Assembly (NCBI GenBank): GCA_013433145.1
Contig: CM024179.1
Location: forward strand, 6,731,300-6,795,299
Reading direction: 5' to 3'
DNA length: 64,000 bases
DNA from: Ascaris suum
Taxonomy: Eukaryota > Nematoda > Chromadorea > Rhabditida > Ascarididae
In this document: positions 15,901-31,610 of the stretch, in pieces
Layout: each line of letters opens with the position of its first letter
Position numbering within the stretch: position 1 is the first letter of the stretch
Program-made: the position numbers and the translations under genes
Notes under the pieces: generated by a model
Seen by the model: only the letters and a program-made list of their open reading frames with translations
What the model was told of the DNA's origin: nothing
Databases searched by the model: none

Positions 15901-18900
15901 GATTGGAGACTTACGAGACCATAAAGCAAATGTTGGCGACTCTCTGCAAAGTGGTACTCGTTATCTAAGGCTTTTATTAAAATGTGGAGACTTGCCGACT
16001 CACTTTAAATAATCTGGATCATGATATCCACTGCAGTTTCCGGTGAGTTTCAAGGTTCCATATGCACTAATCGAAGCATATAAGACATTCATAGCAATGC
16101 TGAATTCGATGACCATAAGAACTTCCAATGGAAAGTCAGAATCTTGCAATGCAAAAAGTGAACAAAGAAAGCAAAATCCGCTGCTGGAAACACAGCGAAT
16201 CGATGTGAAAGATGACAAATAACTGTAAGGAGAAACTGACCCATGATGACCATCGGTCATTCCTACGATGACCATCCAATAGGCACATATAGCAAATCTA
16301 CACGTCACTTTATTACTTGCTGCCGAGATAACTCTCATAATTTTGGCAATACGATAACAACAAAAGCCTTACTGCCTATATCGATACTGTGGTGAATCGA
16401 CAACACAATGGGACCTGCGATAAAGTGAATGTTACTTGCTGCCCATATTGGCGTCGAGTGTTTCCGTTTTCTTGGTACCCACTTCCCACAGTGTTACGGC
16501 CGTAGTTTTGTCATTGGTCAATGCAAGTACATCTCCGTCCTTATCCCAAGTCATTGATGTCACCAATCTGAAAGACATCCCACCATAGGCCCATCACCTG
16601 CAATAATCGTTCCAACAAGCATCTTCAATCCACAAAAATAAAGCACCCTTCACAATGTACCCCGACAGTTGTCATATATCATCATTTCTTAAGTCACCTC
16701 AAGCGGTGCTCAACCAAGGCTGCGATAATTATCATTCTATTGATAACATTCTTAGAAATAATGCATTCTCAAAGCAAGAACATGAAAGATTTTATCTCCT
16801 TAGTATCGTTATAATAGATCAGAAATTATTTGAAGCGTCGAAATTCCTAAACGATAACGCCATCCGTTAGCATTTCACTGATAAGAGCATCAATAAATTA
16901 TTGCTACTGCAAAAGGAAGTCACTCATAAGGATATTTAATTAATAAATGAACAATCAAATATGTCGGAAATAAGCTGTAATACAATTTCGACTTGAAAAG
17001 ATGTGTTATAAATGAGAGATGGGAACATAATCATGTTGAAAGTTGATATAAAGGATATTCTATGGCGTATCATACTTACCCGGGTTGAATAATTTCCTCC
17101 AGTAGAGCGCCGTTCCGATCAAATACCTTTACATGTTTGTTCGAACTGAAATAAGGTGTTTTATGAAGTAGACACAACCTGCTTGCTAGTGTCTTATTAT
17201 TTCCTTCCATAACTATTTTAGTGGAAAAGCGAGCATTGCAACTGAAAGTAAAACATTACGGTAAATTCTGTAACTTAAGCCCTATAATGATACGTCACTG
17301 CGGGTGAAATACCTTGAGGCGGCAATTTCAAATGAATGAGAAAAATTCATTTACCATATAACAGCAAAGCCTCACAACCTATGCATAAATTAATCGAGTT
17401 TTATCAGCAAATTTATCGTTTGTGTTGTACACTGATATCGAATGAAGTTTTTTGCTCACCAAAGGAACATCGATTTAAGCAATAAAAGTGGGAACTAATA
17501 GGAAATTGCGGAAATGATGCATCGCTTCATTGTACTTGAATTCCTCACATATGTGCCAACAGTACGTCGAATAATCCACTCAAGCCACTTAACTAACATT
17601 CGCTCGAATTTGCCGAGTGGGTGATTTGAAATGAAACCTACCCGTTCCCATATACTAAAAAACCCTACCACGAAAAATATCTTTAAAAATTGAAACCTTC
17701 TTCATCAACGACATCAACTTCAATAGACACTTGTATGAATTTGTGGGCAACGCCGAGAATTGGATGTATCTATCTGCGTAATATTTATTTGGGCAATCAG
17801 TTAACATCTTTTCATAGTTATTTTCGCACTACGCATTTCCTGGGCTCATAAGAGATTTGTTCCACACACCTGCGCAGCGTTTCTCACCTTAAAATTTACG
17901 CCTGCAATAGATGAATTAGTAAAGCATTACCCGCTCACAGCGATATACGTGCCACCTGGACGCCATTCGAGTGTAACCGGCCCTTCGCCTAGTTCCTTAT
18001 CGGTTAGCCGATAAATCAGCTGTAAATGTTGGCCGATAAATCAGTAGAGTGCAAACTACGGTACATATCGGTTCATTGCAAAGACAAGCAGAAATTGTAC
18101 ATAGACACTAGTTTTACTAGGCCCTTGTTTGAAGCAGTTACCTGTGCATAGGTAACTACGAAAAATGTACATTCCTTGCTATAATGGAAAACTCATCAGC
18201 ACAGTAAGATACTTATCGACATTACATTCAGAAGTTCATTAAGTTCGCTGTTAGCTAATCGTTTGCTAACGAGCGATCCTATTTTGCTCTCGATATTGTC
18301 TGATGGAGATGTAGTTAAAGAGGACGAAGATCCAACTAAGCTGGAAGAGATTCCTCAAGCTCGGTCATACTGAAACGAGCACGAAGAGGTTTTCAGAGGT
18401 TTTTACAGCAACCTCCTCCCTCCTCCTCAAAAGAAATTTGTTCCCGCGATTGATGTTGCCCGTATGAGAATCTCTTTATAGTTCCTATTGCAAGTGTAGA
18501 ATTTTGGAAAATGCAAATGTTTCAAGCATATAGATATTTGCCAACTACCCTCTCTCCCAGCAACTAACTGGAGGGGAAGGCACGTCCACAACATTCAAGG
18601 CTCTCAACAAGCAGCCTGCAATGGGCGGTGATGTTATATCTTCAAATGTGTACATCTATGTTTCCCACCCCTCCAAGCAAGCCATTTTCTACCCTCGTGA
18701 TAGATGCTAGCCATCTGTCACCTAGCAGGCAGAAATTACTTTAAATTCGTCACATTTATGCACTGAAGCAAGCACAACTATATGAGAAAGATCGCTGCAC
18801 TTCATGTTCAGCTAACTTCATTGATCGCTCATAAGGCGGTAACAAAACGACATTCAACGTTCAGATAGATTAGCAAAAAAAAGTGTCTAGAAGCAACAGT

Positions 18901-18910
18901 TTACCTTCAT
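957..18910 (-). CDS. dyf-2: WDR19/IFT144 intraflagellar transport protein, N-terminal 60% (runs off left edge)
   Basis: Intraflagellar transport complex A subunit, acting in retrograde transport in cilia; in nematodes this means ciliated sensory neurons. I rebuilt 21 coding exons whose splice phases all agree: 18910-18905, 18019-17931, 17145-17080, 16567-16436, 15943-15845, 15489-15273, 14571-14459, 13938-13857, 13302-13211, 12752-12682, 11318-11146, 9652-9535, 8546-8440, 6939-6814, 6472-6275, 5704-5599, 4031-3865, 2974-2937, 2088-1991, 1601-1429, 1066-957. They give about 793 residues collinear with vertebrate WDR19: WD40 repeats ([79 protein letters not shown]), then the start of the TPR-like region ([29 protein letters not shown]). 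The rest, roughly 500 residues, lies left of the window. The start is a two-codon exon (ATGAAG) with an acceptor-like TCTAG 29 bases upstream. Least certain are the 38-base exon 2937-2974 and the donor at 15273. Family assignment is very secure. Confidence 0.95.
3803..3819 (+). repeat. Mono-G tract (17 G)
   Basis: G run followed by a further G7 after one A, in a dyf-2 intron just past the exon ending at 3865; it produces a false poly-Pro ORF on the minus strand. Confidence 0.9.
8698..9010. repeat. Degenerate tandem repeat, about 13 units of 21-28 bases
   Basis: Units resemble GATACTGGTTGGAATAGAAAAAA with strong divergence between copies. It lies within the dyf-2 intron between the exons at 9652-9535 and 8546-8440. 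Confidence 0.75.
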
Positions 18911-19027
18911 TAATGGCTGCTGGGCGTACGACGAGAAGCTAGACACAGAAAGATGTCTGCAGACAAAGCAGCTTATGTGCAGGCACCACTGAAGAGATGA
19001 AGTGTTCTGCGACAAGCCATCTCGTAA

Positions 19028-19041
19028 ATCTCCACGGCAAC
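19028..19041 (-). promoter_or_regulatory. Candidate X-box (RFX/DAF-19 site) upstream of dyf-2
   Basis: On the minus strand this reads GTTGCCGTGGAGAT, 118 bases upstream of the dyf-2 start. It keeps one exact RFX half site (GTTGCC) and nine of twelve specified positions of the nematode X-box consensus GTTNCCATGGNAAC; the second half is degenerate. Known biology: C. elegans IFT genes, including dyf-2, are controlled by DAF-19 through X-boxes, usually within about 250 bases of the ATG. Use of this site is inference. Confidence 0.45.
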
Positions 19042-20118
19042 CGAACGCGCAGCATGACGGAAGGCACGGGCATTACACGCACGCGTGAACAGAAACACAC
19101 ACTGACCTATACGAACACATAAATACAAGCACGCACAGACACGCGCAGACAAACACACAGACACATGTGCAAATTTGACCTGAAACGCCAATGTGCAATA
19201 GTGAACGCCTTCCCCGGCATGCACAACCAGGAGTGATGAATTCTTTCAAATGATAGGATCTAATCTTTTCGAGTGACAGGACCTGTTTCCACCTTAGTCA
19301 GTTTCGTCATTCCCCAAGCAGAACCTCTTAACCTCAGCGCACTTGACCCCAAAAAGCTTGAAGCCGACAACCTGATGTGGACAGCTGGGATGCAAATAAA
19401 TGGGGACGGTGAAGAGTCCAACCCTAGGACGCAATGGACGTGTTCGCTTCCGTCCGATACTTCCGGCGAGTGTGCACTAACTTTGCTACGCCTGACCAGT
19501 TGCCACTCGGCTCTTCTCCGGACGCAGGCGCACGCAAGGATCGCAGCAAATGCCGGAAAAACGCATTTGCTTGTCACAACTCTTGAATGCACCACATGTA
19601 AATGAGGTAAGAGAAGCATTTTTGGTAGGTGCACCGCTACCGCTTGGATGACGTCTCACAACAATTCCAACGCATCCAACACGCTCTCTCTTGCTCACAA
19701 TCCCCCTCACCTATCTATTACCTCGTGGAGATTGTATGACGAATGCATCCGCGAAGAAAACCCCCACCTAACACTCGTTTTGTGAAATCACTATGCTGCA
19801 CGCAACGGCCTCCCAACAGATACACCACGCCTGCAACCATCGACACCACCTCCGACTTCTCCATGCTTTACTGGGTGGAACAAGAACCAAGAAACCATGC
19901 TATGCTCTTAAGCCTTTTCAAAAAGTTCTTGCGAGACAAAAATGATCTCCCTGTGAGACTGTCAACACAACGCGATCAGCCGCATCGAAAAAAGAACGAA
20001 GAACGTGTACAGGCCTTCATACATCTGGGAAACATCCGTAGACCTGTCTTAAGACTACCCACGGCACCATCTCTCCATTTGCCCCATTCATATGGGAGGC
20101 ATAAACACAAAACAACAA

Positions 20119-20124
20119 TTTATT
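20119..20124 (-). terminator. Poly(A) signal of rps-13
   Basis: AATAAA on the minus strand, about 80 bases downstream of the rps-13 stop codon. It is the first canonical hexamer after the stop. Confidence 0.6.
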
Positions 20125-20202
20125 TTCACCGAATTTAACGCCAACAACAACGTCAATGCACGCTCATCAAAAAATTCATCCAAATCAAAACATCCGTTGA
20201 TA

Positions 20203-23888
<3,686 letters not shown>

Positions 23889-26800
23889 GACGGCCTAGCT
23901 TTTTCCGTTTAGATTTCCACCAATTTGCACCTTCAACATGATCAAAGGTTAAACACAGCAAGTCAAATAAAATCACCCGAAGACCGCGACGTTAGAATAC
24001 TGCAATTGTTGGCATGAAAAAGCAGCAAAACGACTCTGCAAAACACCTGTGACCTATCATTGTAGAAGCGACTGTGTGGCACAAGGAACAACAAACGACC
24101 TGTAATCTAGAGTGCTTCCGTGACTGTCTTAAATACTACTTCAAAACGTTTTAGAAGTGAATTACCGTCCTAATTTATTGCTATGGAGCAAGAAACAATC
24201 ACCGATAGTACTCAAGTTGTCAAGATTCATATGAACACCACATGCAAAACGACATTCCTTTAAGAATAAGCATCAATGATAGAAACTAGCCGAAAGTTCC
24301 ATCCTAACCCTACGACCAATATCCAGACCCTCACTCAACCTCACAACACATCACAACCAACCATATACACCACCACAAACTTTCCACAAACGTCGCAAAA
24401 ATCTTCCCCCCAATGCATTTTCGGTTTGCAGGGCCGTTATGCAACTAAAGATACGAGACTGCGTAACTTCCCAAATTTTGCCGCAGTACTCGCATCTCGG
24501 TGTTGCAGTTGTCTCAGCTACCGCAACGGAACGAAGCCTAAGCAGGCTGAAGGGCAGGGGCCAGGCCAGCATCATATGTTGGAAGGGAGTCTTCTGTACC
24601 ACTTTAGAGAATGCTGCATCTAAGTTATCGCTTCGTGAAAATGCAGCCAAATTTAACATAGGTATTGACAACAATGTTAACATTTTACGACTTTGTAAGT
24701 AATAAACATGGGTACGATGCCAGATGTGCCCTTCGGGCATAAACTTTCTGAAGGCGAAATTCGCGCAGTAGGACCAGGCGCTTCAAAGAATTTCCCCTAG
24801 TCTGGCACCGCGAATATGAGAAGCCTGGAGGTGACAGTTGGATAAACGCATTTCACCAGTCCTCAGTAACGTGGGTAGGAAAGAAGAAAAAACTTCAGGT
24901 GGTAGTATTCTACTCGGCGTGATGAGGAATGTGCCTTGAAGTGAGGCTGGAGCCCTTCATTCTTCGGCACAGGTGGTGAGGTGCCTCAAGTCGGACCATG
25001 GAATGACTTCCTGGAGCATTTTCCGGGTGCCTTGAAAGCAGAGGGCCTGATGACCGTCTGGTCCACATCCCCAACAAAAAATGATCTCGTCGCAACATCC
25101 TTCTGAAGATATCTGTCCCAACCCTTACACCTTACCTGTTACTTAGCCGATGCTTCCCATGCTGAACTACTCATTGTTGCCAAAATTCCAGTGACCAAAA
25201 CGTTGTAACGTGTTTGTTGCAAAGTGCGACATTCCGAGGCTACCGAGCGCAGTTGCGAGCATTCGTTTCAAGACACGGAAACGGTTTACAACAGTTCAAA
25301 AGATTCCATTCCCACTTCACGGATCCTTGAAATAGGTGGAACACTCTCATTTGCGGTGCACCGACAAGGTCGGGGATTTTGATGGTTGTTTGGGAGGTCT
25401 GTCGAGAAGTGGTGACCTGTATCGTCGCACCCTGAAAACGAACTTTATGTCATCTAGAAACTGTTGTTTCGAAATCCGCTTCTTTCGTCGTTGCAAATGC
25501 TGTGCAACATGACGCATAAATCTAGCGTGTTGATGACAAACGGTGTACTTCAGGCACCTCGACTGCACTGACTCGACCGCACTTCCTGCACAGTAAGTGC
25601 AGGAAATAAACAATAGAGTACTGTTCAGGTAGTACACAGCCGTAAAGGACTACCACGAAAAAAAAACTCCTTGGATTTCCGCTCAAAAGGAGAGCGCCCT
25701 GAATGGTAGAGAACGGTCTTCGAAGCCAATTATTGTAATCTTTCGAAATGTATCAAAAAGCAGTTTACATATTCAACACTTCAGATCATCACGACACGCC
25801 TTTGAAGACACTTTTCCAGTGCTTAACATCACACCACGTCCAACCTACCTCTGATTGACAGGTGCTTTTTTCTTTGCTTGCAACCGTTTCGCCAATTAAG
25901 AGTTTTTGACTGGATTCCAAAAGCGCCTCGTTTAAGGTGCGGAGATACAATAGCAGTAACCTCTTGTTTTTTCCTGCTTTTGAAAAAAGGAAAGGGCATG
26001 CTATGAAGTTAAGAAAACCGTCATCGAGGGTCGGTAAAGACTCATCTGTGAAAGTTTATCTCGTAAGTACGGTGCGGACGTCATCAGTGTTGGCATGCGG
26101 TAAAGCGGACCAGTTAAATTCCCGTGATCACCGGATGTGGAGAGGTAGGAGGAGGGGAGGGAAAGGGGGAGGGGTCATCGCTCTACGGACCAGTGAGTAG
26201 CGTTTAAATAGCAAGGAAATTAACTGTCGAAGAAAATTAAACGAAAGTCCACTTATAGACGTTTTAGAGATCGCCGCACGATTGGTGCAGATATCTGACT
26301 TGGTTGCCTAACTTCTCGTTAGAGCTCAGTTTATTTTGGTGTATTGCAGATTAATTGTGCATCGATGGCGACAGGGCAGAAAAGAAGCTGCAAATGAAGT
26401 AAACATGAAGTTGGTTTTGGTTGCATACCATACTCGAGGATGCACCATTTTCCAGGGATCGTGAAGTTCAAAGAAAAAAAACTATCTCCTCTTTTCTCCT
26501 CGCCCAACGCCCTCTTATCTTTAAAGTGGAAACTCTTCTGCTCTTTTTATTCCAGGATTTGAAAACGTCATAAAAGCTGCGGATCATTTGCAATGTAGGT
26601 GTCATGTAAAACCTCACTTTTTAAAATCATAAGTGGAAAACGAGTCCACTCCCGTTCCGAAGGACAACAGGTCGTTCACAGTATTCGGAATACTCTTATA
26701 CCAACCCTCGTAAATTTTTCAAGAAAAGGGTCTCGGATAAGGCAGCAAAGGATTTATAAGCCGAGTCATACTGCTGTGGAATTCTCTGCTAACCTCAATG

Positions 26801-27383
26801 ATACTATTAGGTTTGACATAATTACCTGATATATTGTTTCTTTTGAACCTTGGGCCAGATTTGGACAGTCAGTTTATTTTTAAGTAAATAAATCGATGTT
26901 GTTAACACAATGACACCGCAGTGCCTCAGAATTTTGTCTTGTTCTAATATGTTTTCTGCTTTACTATGCACTAATTCAGCGAAATATATCTGTGACACTC
27001 ATTGCAGGTAATATTACAGGTAAGTGGTCTGACTTGCTTTACGCAACTGTTACATGTGGAGATGAATTTCAGACAGCCGTTTATCAATTCCGCCATCTAC
27101 CAGCCACATCCCTAGTAAAGGACCGCTCACTATACCCCCTCCCACCAATGCTTGCTAAGCTTGTTACTTCCATATTCGGTCGTCAATTTTGCGATGACAG
27201 CGGTTTTCTTTGAATAAATCAGAAGTAGTTTGGTTGTCTTCTACCTTAGCGAATGGCCTGCTGAAAACTTCCATGTACAGAAAGGACCGCCAAAAGTGAA
27301 CGTCACTGTAAAAGTCCCCTCATATGAAAACATCAGTCACCGCTTCCGTTTTGAACCTTTTCGCAGTGGTGGAACATGTCCTC

Positions 27384-27396
27384 GGGGGGGGGGGGG
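27384..27396 (+). repeat. Mono-G tract (13 G)
   Basis: Uninterrupted G run in intergenic DNA. Confidence 0.9.
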
Positions 27397-27657
27397 CCTC
27401 TTCCAAAAACATCGTGTGCTTCGACCGAAGAGTTGATGAAATTTATCGGAGTACCTATCCTATTCAAGGTATCGCCTGAAAATGACTTAGGCATTCGGAT
27501 GAGAGAATACCGCCTATCCTCGAATTAATACCAATACAAGTTACCGACAACCCTTTTAAGGTGACCCTCCCTTACATCATCTTCTTAGGTACCATACAGA
27601 TCCCAGTTACATGGACTAACTCTTTTCGCATACCATCGGAAGGCAGACAAAGATATG

Positions 27658-27663
27658 TTTATT
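27658..27663 (-). terminator. Poly(A) signal for candidate peptide gene C
   Basis: AATAAA on the minus strand about 95 bases downstream of the candidate stop codon at 27758-27760. It supports a gene end here but proves nothing alone. Confidence 0.4.
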
Positions 27664-27757
27664 TAAACAGAGTATATACATAAATGGAAGGAATGGATTC
27701 GTAAGAGCACTGTATATGTTGAGCGTCGATTGCGATCCGATTGCATGAAGCTTAACG

Positions 27758-28667
27758 CTACTTGCGACGCTTTCTAGGCATAGGCATCATCGAGTATTGC
27801 TTCGACGTCTTTGAGTTGACGGCGTAGTCTCGCTGGCGCCTCGTTTGCGCCTCAACGATCCGTTTCTCTCTACGTGAATTGTGCTGAAAAGTGTCCATTT
27901 CACATATTTCAAGGTTTATTGCTATGAACATAATTAAGAAAGATGTAGCATAAATTTCTGGAGAATAATATTCAGAATCGTGACTTTGCCCTCCCTGATT
28001 CCAGCAGCCAGGAAGCGACCAAGTGATACTCAGCTGCCCCAGTAACAATCAATCCTTAATGGCAACTTATTAGAGCAGTGTCCTTAATGGCAACCCCAGT
28101 AACAATCAATTACTTATTAGAGTAGTCATTTAAAATTCACTGAATTTCAACAGGTAACTTTCTCCAGTGTTTTGCTTTTACACCTGGAAAAGAGCGAGAT
28201 TTTGAAAAATGCTGCTTTAAATGAGCCATAAATGGTTCCTTCATCTTACTGAATATCGGAAACGAACGGTAAAAAAGGTTGTAAAGGAATAATGAAGCAA
28301 AGAAATTTCTTAAAACTTCCTTCCTCTGCACTTCCGTTGTTGCTGTAATCTTCCTACGCATATTTTAATGCTATGTGCTGGATCATTAGCGATTTCCATA
28401 ATCGTAAAACAGATAAACAAGGAAGGAAAGGAGCAGACGAATGTTTCGCATTGAATTCAACTAAGGAAATATTAATGACTTTATAAGTTCTATTCCAATC
28501 GGTTAATTAAATTCATTTCATTCTATTCCTAATAGAACCTCTACCTTTAGTACCTCATAACAAGTAAGCCCTACCTTTGGCTCGCGTATCCGCTCGCGTG
28601 GGAATGCGTTACCGCTAAATACAGAAAGGAGGGCGAAGAATAGCCAAACAAAGAATCTGTGGATCAT
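27758..28667 (-). CDS. Candidate small secreted basic peptide precursor (peptide C)
   Basis: I do not recognise this gene. Exon 1 (28667-28575) encodes 31 residues starting MIHRFFVWLFFALLSVFSGN, a clear signal-peptide shape, and ends in phase 0 at AAG followed by GTAGGG. Exon 2 (27883-27758), behind a TTTTCAG acceptor, is phase 0 and encodes 41 residues rich in Arg and Lys, with RREKR and RRQR and the ending MMPMPRKRRK. The 72-residue product would be a basic secreted peptide with several dibasic processing sites. The layout (signal-peptide exon of 25-31 codons, one phase-0 intron, one short basic exon) matches peptides A and B at 40-44 kb, and MPMP before the basic tail is a faint echo of their IPLPxP core. 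A further exon in the 691-base intron is possible. Neither exon has similarity outside this window that I can name. Confidence 0.45.
28037..28126. repeat. Shuffled short duplication
   Basis: Three words, CCCAGTAACAATCAAT, CCTTAATGGCAAC and TTATTAGAGyAGT, each occur twice within 90 bases but in a different order in the two copies. It lies in the intron of candidate gene C. Confidence 0.7.
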
Positions 28668-31610
28668 GACATCGAGTGCACTACGTCTACCTTCTTTCCG
28701 ACGCACATAGGTCTTCTGTTAACTCGTTGCTCTTTCAACGACGCAGATAGACCACTCAAAACTAATAGATCACCTCTGCAATTGAATACACAAGCTTGAG
28801 CTTTAGCACTCTCGATAACGACGATGTAGCGCAGTGCATAAAATCGGATGAATATCAGCGGCACATTGAAAGATAGAACAATAGAAAGTGAATACTTAAA
28901 TATATAACAGTAATAATTAATTAAAGTGATCTATAATAATAGTCAGTGAATATCAACGAAACATACAGTCCTAGAGAAAGCAGTGACAAGCAAAGAAAGA
29001 AAAGAATAGAGAAAGCGGATGACGAAAATGTGAGCTTCTTATTGCATTTAGAGCCAAATGTCATGTAAACGATATACATCAGAGGAATATCGAGATTATC
29101 ACATCTCTTGCTCTCGAAGAAGATCGCAGTGCATACCACCGCATATGTGTCCTTATATCTTTCGATTTTATTTATTTCTTGCTCTCCTTTCCTTTCTTCG
29201 AGAGTTTATTTCACACTGCATTTATATAAACTACACGCTAAACACTCATCATAACCACCTGAAATTCGGCTCACAAAGAAAAAAAATGCACTCAGAATAA
29301 AAAAGGGATTAGAATGAGAGAGAAAATCCGATAGGAAATAAACGATGACAACGCGTTCAATAACGGATCTAAATAAACGGATTTAACCGAGATTCTATAG
29401 TAACCAACAAAACTTAGATTTAATCCAAACTCAGATTCCCTAGGTGAATTTGAATTTTCGAGCTTTTAAATGAGCATTACCGATTACTTCTTTATAGCTT
29501 CAATGTCGAAAACAGTTGAGTGAATACTTTCGCTATCGCACAACAAAACAATATGAAAGTCTGAGAGTCACCGCAAAATGAGAAACACTCTTAGCGCCTT
29601 CTGAAAAAAAATCAAACTTCTAGCGATAAGCTGATATCATTTATCGCAGTTCGGGAAAACTCGGCAAAAGATCCGATATTTAATAATGTGTAAAAAGGTT
29701 TTCCTTGAAAGTTTCGGAATTATAATCAAATATGGGATCTTTTTGGATATGCCGGAACTGTAGTATATAGTAACACCCCATTCACTAAAAATCATTGCAG
29801 TTTTGACGAACTGCTGGGAAACGGTTGCAATACATTCGCTAAGCTTTTCCACAATTTCTTGCAGCGTTTTTCTACGATTAGCTTCAATTAAAGCTTTCAG
29901 AAAGTACTTGTTAGCCCGGAAGGATGTCCACTATGGTCTTTTAGAAGGTAGTTGTTAGAGCAGCAGGATGTCCACTGTAGTTCCCATCTTCCGATCGAGA
30001 TGTTTTAAACTAATGTTGTATATGCGCTCATTAACAGTATTCTCGCTATATGCTTGCTTAATATTGGCGAGTTGTTTCGTTCACTTAACGACGATCCAGT
30101 TTGAATCCGTAAAGCAAAATTCCATCAGAGCTTTCTTATCTACTTCAGCTAGGACTCTGTAAGTGATATCAATCCTGAATTTTCAACGACCTTCATTTTG
30201 CATAACGTAAAAAGATGCACGTGCTACCTTCTATTACCCAGCAACAATCTACTATACCACCTTTTTTTCTGGGTAGGAAACCGCAATCATATGAAAAGCC
30301 GACGTATCAAGCCAAAACTGTACGAAAAAAACTAAGGAAGAAAACCATAAACACATTAAAAAATCCATAGTCATATCAAAAACCGACAAAACTTCTAGAA
30401 TAGTTCTACTCAGGAACATAGTTCTGAGCAGTGCTAATCGAGGTGCTGTTACTTGGTTGTCCGTAGGGTAATTAAGCGAACAGCCGCTCGATTGATATCA
30501 TATAAAACATGCAAATTTGCTTGCTCGGCGAGCATTTAAATCGGTAATCGTACACTTTCGAACATGCAAATGCAAAGCAATTAATAACAAACAATTCGAA
30601 AATGATTGAAGAATAATTCAATGTACAAATAAGCGAACAAATAAATCGACAAACATTGCCGATATTTTATTCGATTTCAAAAATCTCTCAATTATGAATT
30701 CGAATAACTTCGCGGATAAAGGGGAAATTTTTTCGTGAATTCCGCTGCGATCTTTTCTTATAGGAATTTCTTTTCTCGTACAAACCGAAAAACAAAGCGG
30801 AAATGAAACTCAAAATGATGCATAGTATAGATAATAAAATATTTTCAGCCATTTGAAATAAGTTAATGTAAGTTATAATAAAGGTGAATTAAAACGCTTA
30901 GATTGCGAAAAAAAGGTGCTATATTTCGTAGTCTTTCTATGATGTTTGAACCATAGGATTGCTTTTTTTTTCCTCTCTCAAAAAAGTACTCGTAAATAAC
31001 TACTCAAAAAAAGTACTCGAAATTAACGACCAAATATTTCACTCATATGAAAAATTTTCAAGCGTTGAATATTTTATACAACTCATTATGATCTCAAATG
31101 AGATTTTATTGATCCGAACAAAGTGATCAACAGTGATCAACAACAACAAAAAAAAACTTACAGCTTTCTAAAATACAACTTTTTTTTGGAACTTATCCAA
31201 AACTTATAAAAAAGTATAACGACTATTGTTTTATCAGATAACGTCATGAAACAAATCGACACGCAAATAACTATGAAAAACTTACTCATTGCCATTCCGC
31301 CTATTATTTTAACGAAATTTTTACAACGGATGTTCTTCATCGAAATCTTACATTTAATTAAGGTATAGTTTCGGAAGGATAGCACAAGAAAATACATGAC
31401 CTTCATGGCTTTAATATTCAAGGAAAACAATGTCAAAGACATGTTAAGAATGCACTGGTAGAAACGGTATCTTTGGTGAAGACAATGTGCAGCTTTGTGC
31501 CATCGTCCGAGTGGACCAACCTCGGAGCTTTAGTTTCGAATTCTTCGTTTATCCTCATCGACAACATTAGCCTGGAAGAGAGAGAACTTGGAACTCAATT
31601 TGCACAGAAA
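28668..31610. other. Mostly non-coding AT-rich stretch
   Basis: No convincing gene. It contains a candidate plus-strand signal-peptide exon (listed separately), an imperfect duplication around 29907-29975 sharing GGATGTCCACT, and two copies of TCAAAAAAGTACTCG near 30978-31020. Confidence 0.5.
30013..30108 (+). CDS. Candidate signal-peptide exon of an unassigned plus-strand gene
   Basis: Open reading from ATG at 30013 (or the in-frame ATG at 30022) encodes a hydrophobic N-terminus, SLTVFSLYACLILASCF, and meets a good donor (TCC then GTAAAG) in phase 0. This resembles the first exons of peptides A, B and C. No second exon could be joined with confidence; the ORF ending at 31667 is a possible partner but its acceptor is poor. 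It may be a chance hydrophobic stretch. Confidence 0.22.

Larger units (their letters stand above)
18911..20202. other. Intergenic region between dyf-2 and rps-13
   Basis: This holds the presumed dyf-2 promoter, a CA/GT-rich stretch around 19075-19170, and a GC-richer block around 19260-19700 that is open in frames on both strands without recognisable protein similarity. The rps-13 3' end and poly(A) signal lie at its right end. No gene is called. Confidence 0.6.
23889..27757. other. Region without an assigned gene, possible decayed mobile DNA
   Basis: About 3.9 kb upstream of rps-13. Stretches near 24400-24750, 24900-25130 and 25350-25640 are GC-richer than their surroundings and partly open in several frames. 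One minus-strand frame near 25050-25090 has a CxxCx4Hx3C spacing resembling, but not matching, a zinc knuckle. The ORF at 26599-26829 and others nearby show no similarity I recognise. A GA-rich tract lies at 26140-26175 and a 13-base G run at 27384-27396. No terminal repeats or intact transposase were found. Confidence 0.35.

Noticed and set aside
26599..26829. Plus-strand ORF vaguely like the C-terminal end of a LINE reverse transcriptase
   Set aside because: Resemblance rests on a few residues only, with no catalytic motif or neighbouring domain.
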